Shown one piece after another: positions 60,446 to 64,000 of a stretch of 64,000 bases of DNA. Position 1 is the stretch's first letter. Each line of letters starts with the position of its first letter. The notes beneath the pieces are model-generated. The model was given only the letters and a program-made list of their open reading frames with translations. It searched no databases and was not told the DNA's origin. Both the position numbers and the translations under genes were made by a program. Origin of the DNA: Perkinsus chesapeaki (lineage: Eukaryota; Perkinsozoa; Perkinsida; Perkinsidae); contig JAAPAO010000016.1 in assembly GCA_013115145.1 (NCBI GenBank), positions 44,391 through 108,390 of the forward strand. The letters are read 5' to 3'.

Positions 60446-61353
60446 ATGTTGATGTCAGATCTCGGCGATATCTCTAGCGGTACCATCCCGGCCGGGGAGA
60501 GCTCAGTGGAGTTTTCAACCCCCCGAATTGACGTTAGTGGCGTTCCGTCTGAAGTAAGTGCGTCCTCCTATGATGAGAAGTTGGCTCACAACCTGGAGCG
60601 TATTAGACTCGTTAAATCTGGACTCGATTACCTGCGTTGCAATCTCACTGTGTTTGGTGGCCTATGCCTGTCCGTATTGATAAACCCTGATGAGCTGGTG
60701 GTACTTGACCGATGTATGAGTTCAACGCAGCTAAGAACAAGTGGAACTGGAGATAGTGGAATTCGTCATTAGCATCATCATCACCAATGCCCTCAAGAGG
60801 CATCAGTTAAACATACTTTTAGTCGAGGTCATGAATGTATCAGGTCGGTGTGGCTGGTAGCTATAGCTGAGCTATATTGTTTTATTGGGATGTTCCTAAT
60901 TGTTATTGTTTTGTATTATAACTTGCCGCTGAATAACAACTCAAAGCTTGCTGTCGATAGTGATATCGCATTGATGTATGATAACGTGGCAATAATGAAA
61001 AATGCTAAAATGGGTGTTGGTTCTATCGACCAACATCGGCGGCGAATCGATATAAATGATATTCTTAGTTGATCGGTCAATGTGCAGATAATGGGTTCCT
61101 CTTTAGTCTGATTAGGAGCTATATCGTGATATCATTGAATCTTAGTGAGTTTGTGGAGGTTTCGGTATGACAGGTGTTGGCCAACGTCGGTCTTCTGACG
61201 ATGACTTTAGAAAAGGAAGGAGCTTCCGGCGAGAGGGAGCATGTTGTGGATATTAATATGGTGAGCTTACGCACTATAAAAGATTCTCGGGAGCGTATCT
61301 TAGGTCACACAAGTGTCCCTGATCAACGGGCAACATATCCGAACGATATTTGA
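60446..61353 (+). CDS. Probable small membrane protein, multi-exon, unrecognised
   Basis: Begins MLMSDLGDISSGTIPAGESS or nearby. It continues into EKLAHNLERIRLVKSGLDYL and a hydrophobic TVFGGLCLSVLI. A second exon has a strong membrane helix (IAELYCFIGMFLIVIVLYYN) followed by a soluble tail. A third frame (VLANVGLLTMTLEKEGASGE ... RTIKDSRERILGH) reaches a stop at 61351-61353. Splice phases between the last exons are unresolved. It is divergent from the preceding gene, with starts almost touching. Confidence 0.4.
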
Positions 61354-61582
61354 CCCCACACAGTAACGTGATTTGGTGCGTTTTGAGTTGCGTTGAGGAA
61401 ACTCAAGTGAAAGCAAGATTGCAAGTTTAAATGATACGTGTGACCGCGGAAGTGTCTCAATGCGCACTTTGGTGATTCTTTCGGATCAGTGGCGTTTTTT
61501 GTATTTATTTTATCACATGCGACGCCAACCCATGCGAGCTTCAATTAAGACTCGAAAAAATCCAATTCAGAACAGCGGAGCG

Positions 61583-63249
61583 ATGCAATCTACGGCGACT
61601 ACTACGGCCAGGAAAGCGGCATCGAAGGGGGCTTCGGGAGCGTCGAGCTCGTCATCGAGTTCGGTGGAGTGGGGGAGTGAGATGGGAGGAGACAATTACT
61701 GTGTGAGGGAGGTATGGGCGAAGGATTTGGATCATGAGTTGCAATTGATGGAGAAGTTGGTTGAAGAGTATCCTTATGTGGCCGTGGATGGAAGGTTCCC
61801 GGGGGTGGTAGCGAGACCGACAGGTAGTATCTAAGGTTGGAGCGTGCGTGATGCTGTGGAGGTTTAGGTCCTTTCAAAGATGACACTGAAAGAAATTATG
61901 ATATTGTTCGGAGCAATATGGAGCTTGTTAAAATAGTTCAACTAAGTTTGGCGTTCGCCAACGAGGACGGCGAGGTCGCCAGTCACCCTGAGGATGTTCG
62001 GAGAGGCGCTACTGGCAAGAAGCGCCGATCGCCGCCGCCGCCGAGGTGCGTCTGGAAAATTAACTTCCAATTCGACTTTCGAAAGGATCTGTATTGCGCC
62101 GATGCCTTGAAGAGACTGATGAAGCCGATTGCCGAGGGAGGAGCTGGGATAGACTTTAATACACATCGATTGAAGGGTGTCAGTGTGGATAGGTTCTCGG
62201 AGCTGATAACGGGTAGTGGCCTGGTGATGTCACCTGACGTGAGATGGATCACAGTGGAAGGCAGCTTCCTGTTTGCGGGGTTGGTGCGGATGTTGTCGGG
62301 GCAAGTGCTGCCGAAAACTGAGGAGGAGTTCTCGGATATGTGCTACGAGTACTTCCCAAACATCCGAGATTTGAGGGCGTGTCGGTGGTGCTCAAAAAAG
62401 TGCGGCAATCCTCCTCGAGTCCCTTTGCACGCATGCGCATCTGAGAGGGCGATTCTGGAGGCCTGTGGGCGGGATGGGTTGAAAGATACGTCACCGACAT
62501 TGGCGATGATCGATGTCTTCTTTAAGCATGGTGGGGCATTGGAGGCTCTTAAGGGAAGTGGATCGGACGATTCTTCGGTGTCGTCCTCGCTGCAAAACAG
62601 CGACAATCTATTGGCTGATAACAGCTCGGTGTCGACGGGCTTGAGAAGGCCTTCGGCGAGGTGGGCGGCGGTGCTTCCGAAGCCGACTAGGCGACCCTCG
62701 CAGTTTGCACTGTGGGAGTTCTCGGCGATTCACTTGAGTAGTCCGGCTGCAATTTGGCGAGAGAGCGGTATGGATGTTGTTAATGAGCGGGTTCGACTAC
62801 GAGAGAAATTAGAGAAGGAAGAGGAGCAGGAAGCAACTTTGCCTTCGAAGAGTGAAGTCGACGTCACGGCGTCACAGCCAGCGTCTCCACCGCCTCCTCC
62901 GCCGCCGCCCGGTCCTCCTCCTCCGGCAACTGTTGATGTTGATGCTCACTCCACCTCGAGCGCTTCGCCGACGGACAGACAGCACGGCCCTGGGACGGGT
63001 CATAGGCACCCCTTGAGGCATCCAAAGTATCCTCATGGGGCCCCGCCTCCGATGAGCGGAGCAATCGCTTATAAGGGGCCACCGGTGCAGAAGAAAGTGA
63101 TGCAGAGATCGCTGCATTGGGGCTGTGTACAGGTCCCGGGGATACCATCGGCTCACGGTCGAGGGCGGCACAATGCTACCCCGCCGACTGTGATGGCGGG
63201 TGGCAACGGTGGCGATCAGGGGCGTCGAAGAGGAGGCGGCCGGCTGTAG
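61583..63249 (+). CDS. CAF1: CAF1/POP2 (CNOT7) homologue with degenerate active site
   Basis: CCR4-NOT deadenylase family. Exon 1 reads VREVWAKDLDHELQLMEKLV then YPYVAVDGRFPGVVARPTG. A 49-nt intron (about 61823-61871) leads to GPFKDDTERNYDIVRSNMEL, LVKIVQLSLAFANEDGE, VWKINFQFDFRKDLYCADAL, GVSVDRFSELITGSGLV and YEYFPNIRDLRAC. Active CAF1 needs D-x-E in MDTEFPG, D in YDFGYL and D in SDSLLTG. Here the first motif is DGRFPG (Glu lost), the second is SFLFAGL (Asp lost) and the third seems lost too. A proline- and glycine-rich C-terminal tail of about 200 residues is extra. Stop 63247-63249. An upstream in-frame ATG at 61460 is possible. Confidence 0.8.
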
Positions 63250-63902
63250 TTCGGAGGGGACATTCTGTACACAATATGTATCATTTAACATAGTAATACC
63301 GATAAGCCTCGTTGACATCGTTGAATTATCGTCTCCCTATTAAGAGAGATGCAATGAAGTGGTGTGTCGCCGCTGGTATTGTCCGGTCACTAGGCGGCAA
63401 CTGCTGCTGCTGCTGCTGCTGCTGCATCGTTGAGATCGAACAGTATCTTGTCGGGTTACATTTCCTAACATAAAAACCCGTTTGAAAATTTAAAGGTGTT
63501 GCGTTTGAGATGGTGGTCATTGAAGGGTGAACGGATGGGGGAGATGATGTTTACAGCAGCAGCAGAAGTGAGAGGATTAATGTTATTAAGTGGTGGCGTT
63601 TGGATCTGTTGGAGGCAATGCCTATGTCTGTTAGTCCAGCAGTAGCAGCATCAGTAGCTGATCGATGATGAAGACGATCAACTAAGAGGTATTAGATATC
63701 GGTTTAACAGTTGCTGGGATATAATGGTATAGGGCTATAGTACGAGGAGGAGTAGGAGGAGGCTTGCAGTGAGTTTCCTTTTATTACAGAGTAAGATATT
63801 GTTAATAACTATTGTGTGTAGCCTTTCTGTTGCCCTCAGATTGCTGATCGATGGTGTCCTTGTTGTTTGAGTAGGCAATACGCCTATTTTATCGCCTTAC
63901 AT
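63250..63902. other. 3' intergenic region, no gene recognised
   Basis: Contains CAG/CTG-rich patches and no believable exon chain. Confidence 0.4.
63401..63425. repeat. CTG trinucleotide microsatellite
   Basis: Eight perfect CTG units plus one base. Confidence 0.95.
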
Positions 63903-63904
63903 GG

Positions 63905-64000
63905 TGCTGTAAGGCTGGACAGTAAGCTGTAAGGCTGGACAGTAAGCTGTAAGGCTGGACAGTAAGCTGTAAGGCTGGACAGTAAGCTGTAAGGCTGGAC
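63905..64000. repeat. 20-bp tandem repeat running off the window
   Basis: Perfect units GCTGTAAGGCTGGACAGTAA, 4.8 copies to the window end. Confidence 0.95.

Noticed and set aside
62872-63318. Arginine-rich minus-strand frame opposite CAF1
   Set aside because: Composition (RRRR, PPPP opposite strand) is explained by the proline-codon runs of the CAF1 tail.

Overview
The window is nuclear DNA of a eukaryote with very small, densely spaced spliceosomal introns (mostly 32-57 nt, GT-AG, one GC-AG). Core housekeeping genes (MCM5, POLE2, DIM1, PCYT2, CAF1) sit beside lineage-restricted secreted proteins, a subtilisin, a papain-type cysteine protease and a membrane protein with a TIR-like fold. My inference is an alveolate parasite of the Perkinsus group. 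The sequence alone does not fix the species. Most genes are broken into short exons, so exon-joined reading frames, not long ORFs, were used to define them.

Layout. 1-2147: 3' part of a coiled-coil gene. 2150-9770: gene-poor stretch with two diverged copies of a >1 kb repeat, a 10-cysteine mini-protein, a decayed copy of the first gene's last exons, an MCM5 exon fragment, the first member of a secreted-protein family and a possible small multi-exon gene. 10064-13578: an intact-looking MCM5 with about 25 exons. 14795-18262: three more members or relics of the secreted family, with a shared upstream element and further MCM5 debris. 18949-24081 (minus): a CDK-like kinase, a probable small gene and a 792-residue helical protein. 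25108-25458: another secreted family member. 25588-29558: three weakly defined multi-exon genes, one probably mitochondrial. 29736-35483: a very large coiled-coil protein with a tRNA-Glu gene nested antisense in one intron. 35600-36790: a small coiled-coil exon set and an EF-hand protein, tail to tail. 37224-38588: TIR-like membrane protein, divergent from POLE2 (38773-43022), whose introns hold a hAT-type MITE and a tRNA-like element. 43779-45679: DIM1 rRNA dimethylase. 46009-47025: subtilisin. 48084-49013: unrecognised intronless gene. 49920-51588: cysteine protease. 52442-55384: tandem intronless FAD/NAD oxidoreductases (FSP1/NDH2-like). 56238-59011: ethanolamine-phosphate cytidylyltransferase. 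59889-61353: a divergent pair of small genes. 61583-63249: a CAF1/POP2 homologue that appears to have lost catalytic acids. The window ends in a 20-bp tandem repeat.

Themes: replication and ribosome or lipid housekeeping genes are intact. Secreted and protease genes suggest a parasitic lifestyle. Gene fragments that keep intron borders (MCM5, DIM1, coiled-coil gene) show frequent DNA-level segmental duplication followed by decay. tRNA-like motifs recur inside introns.
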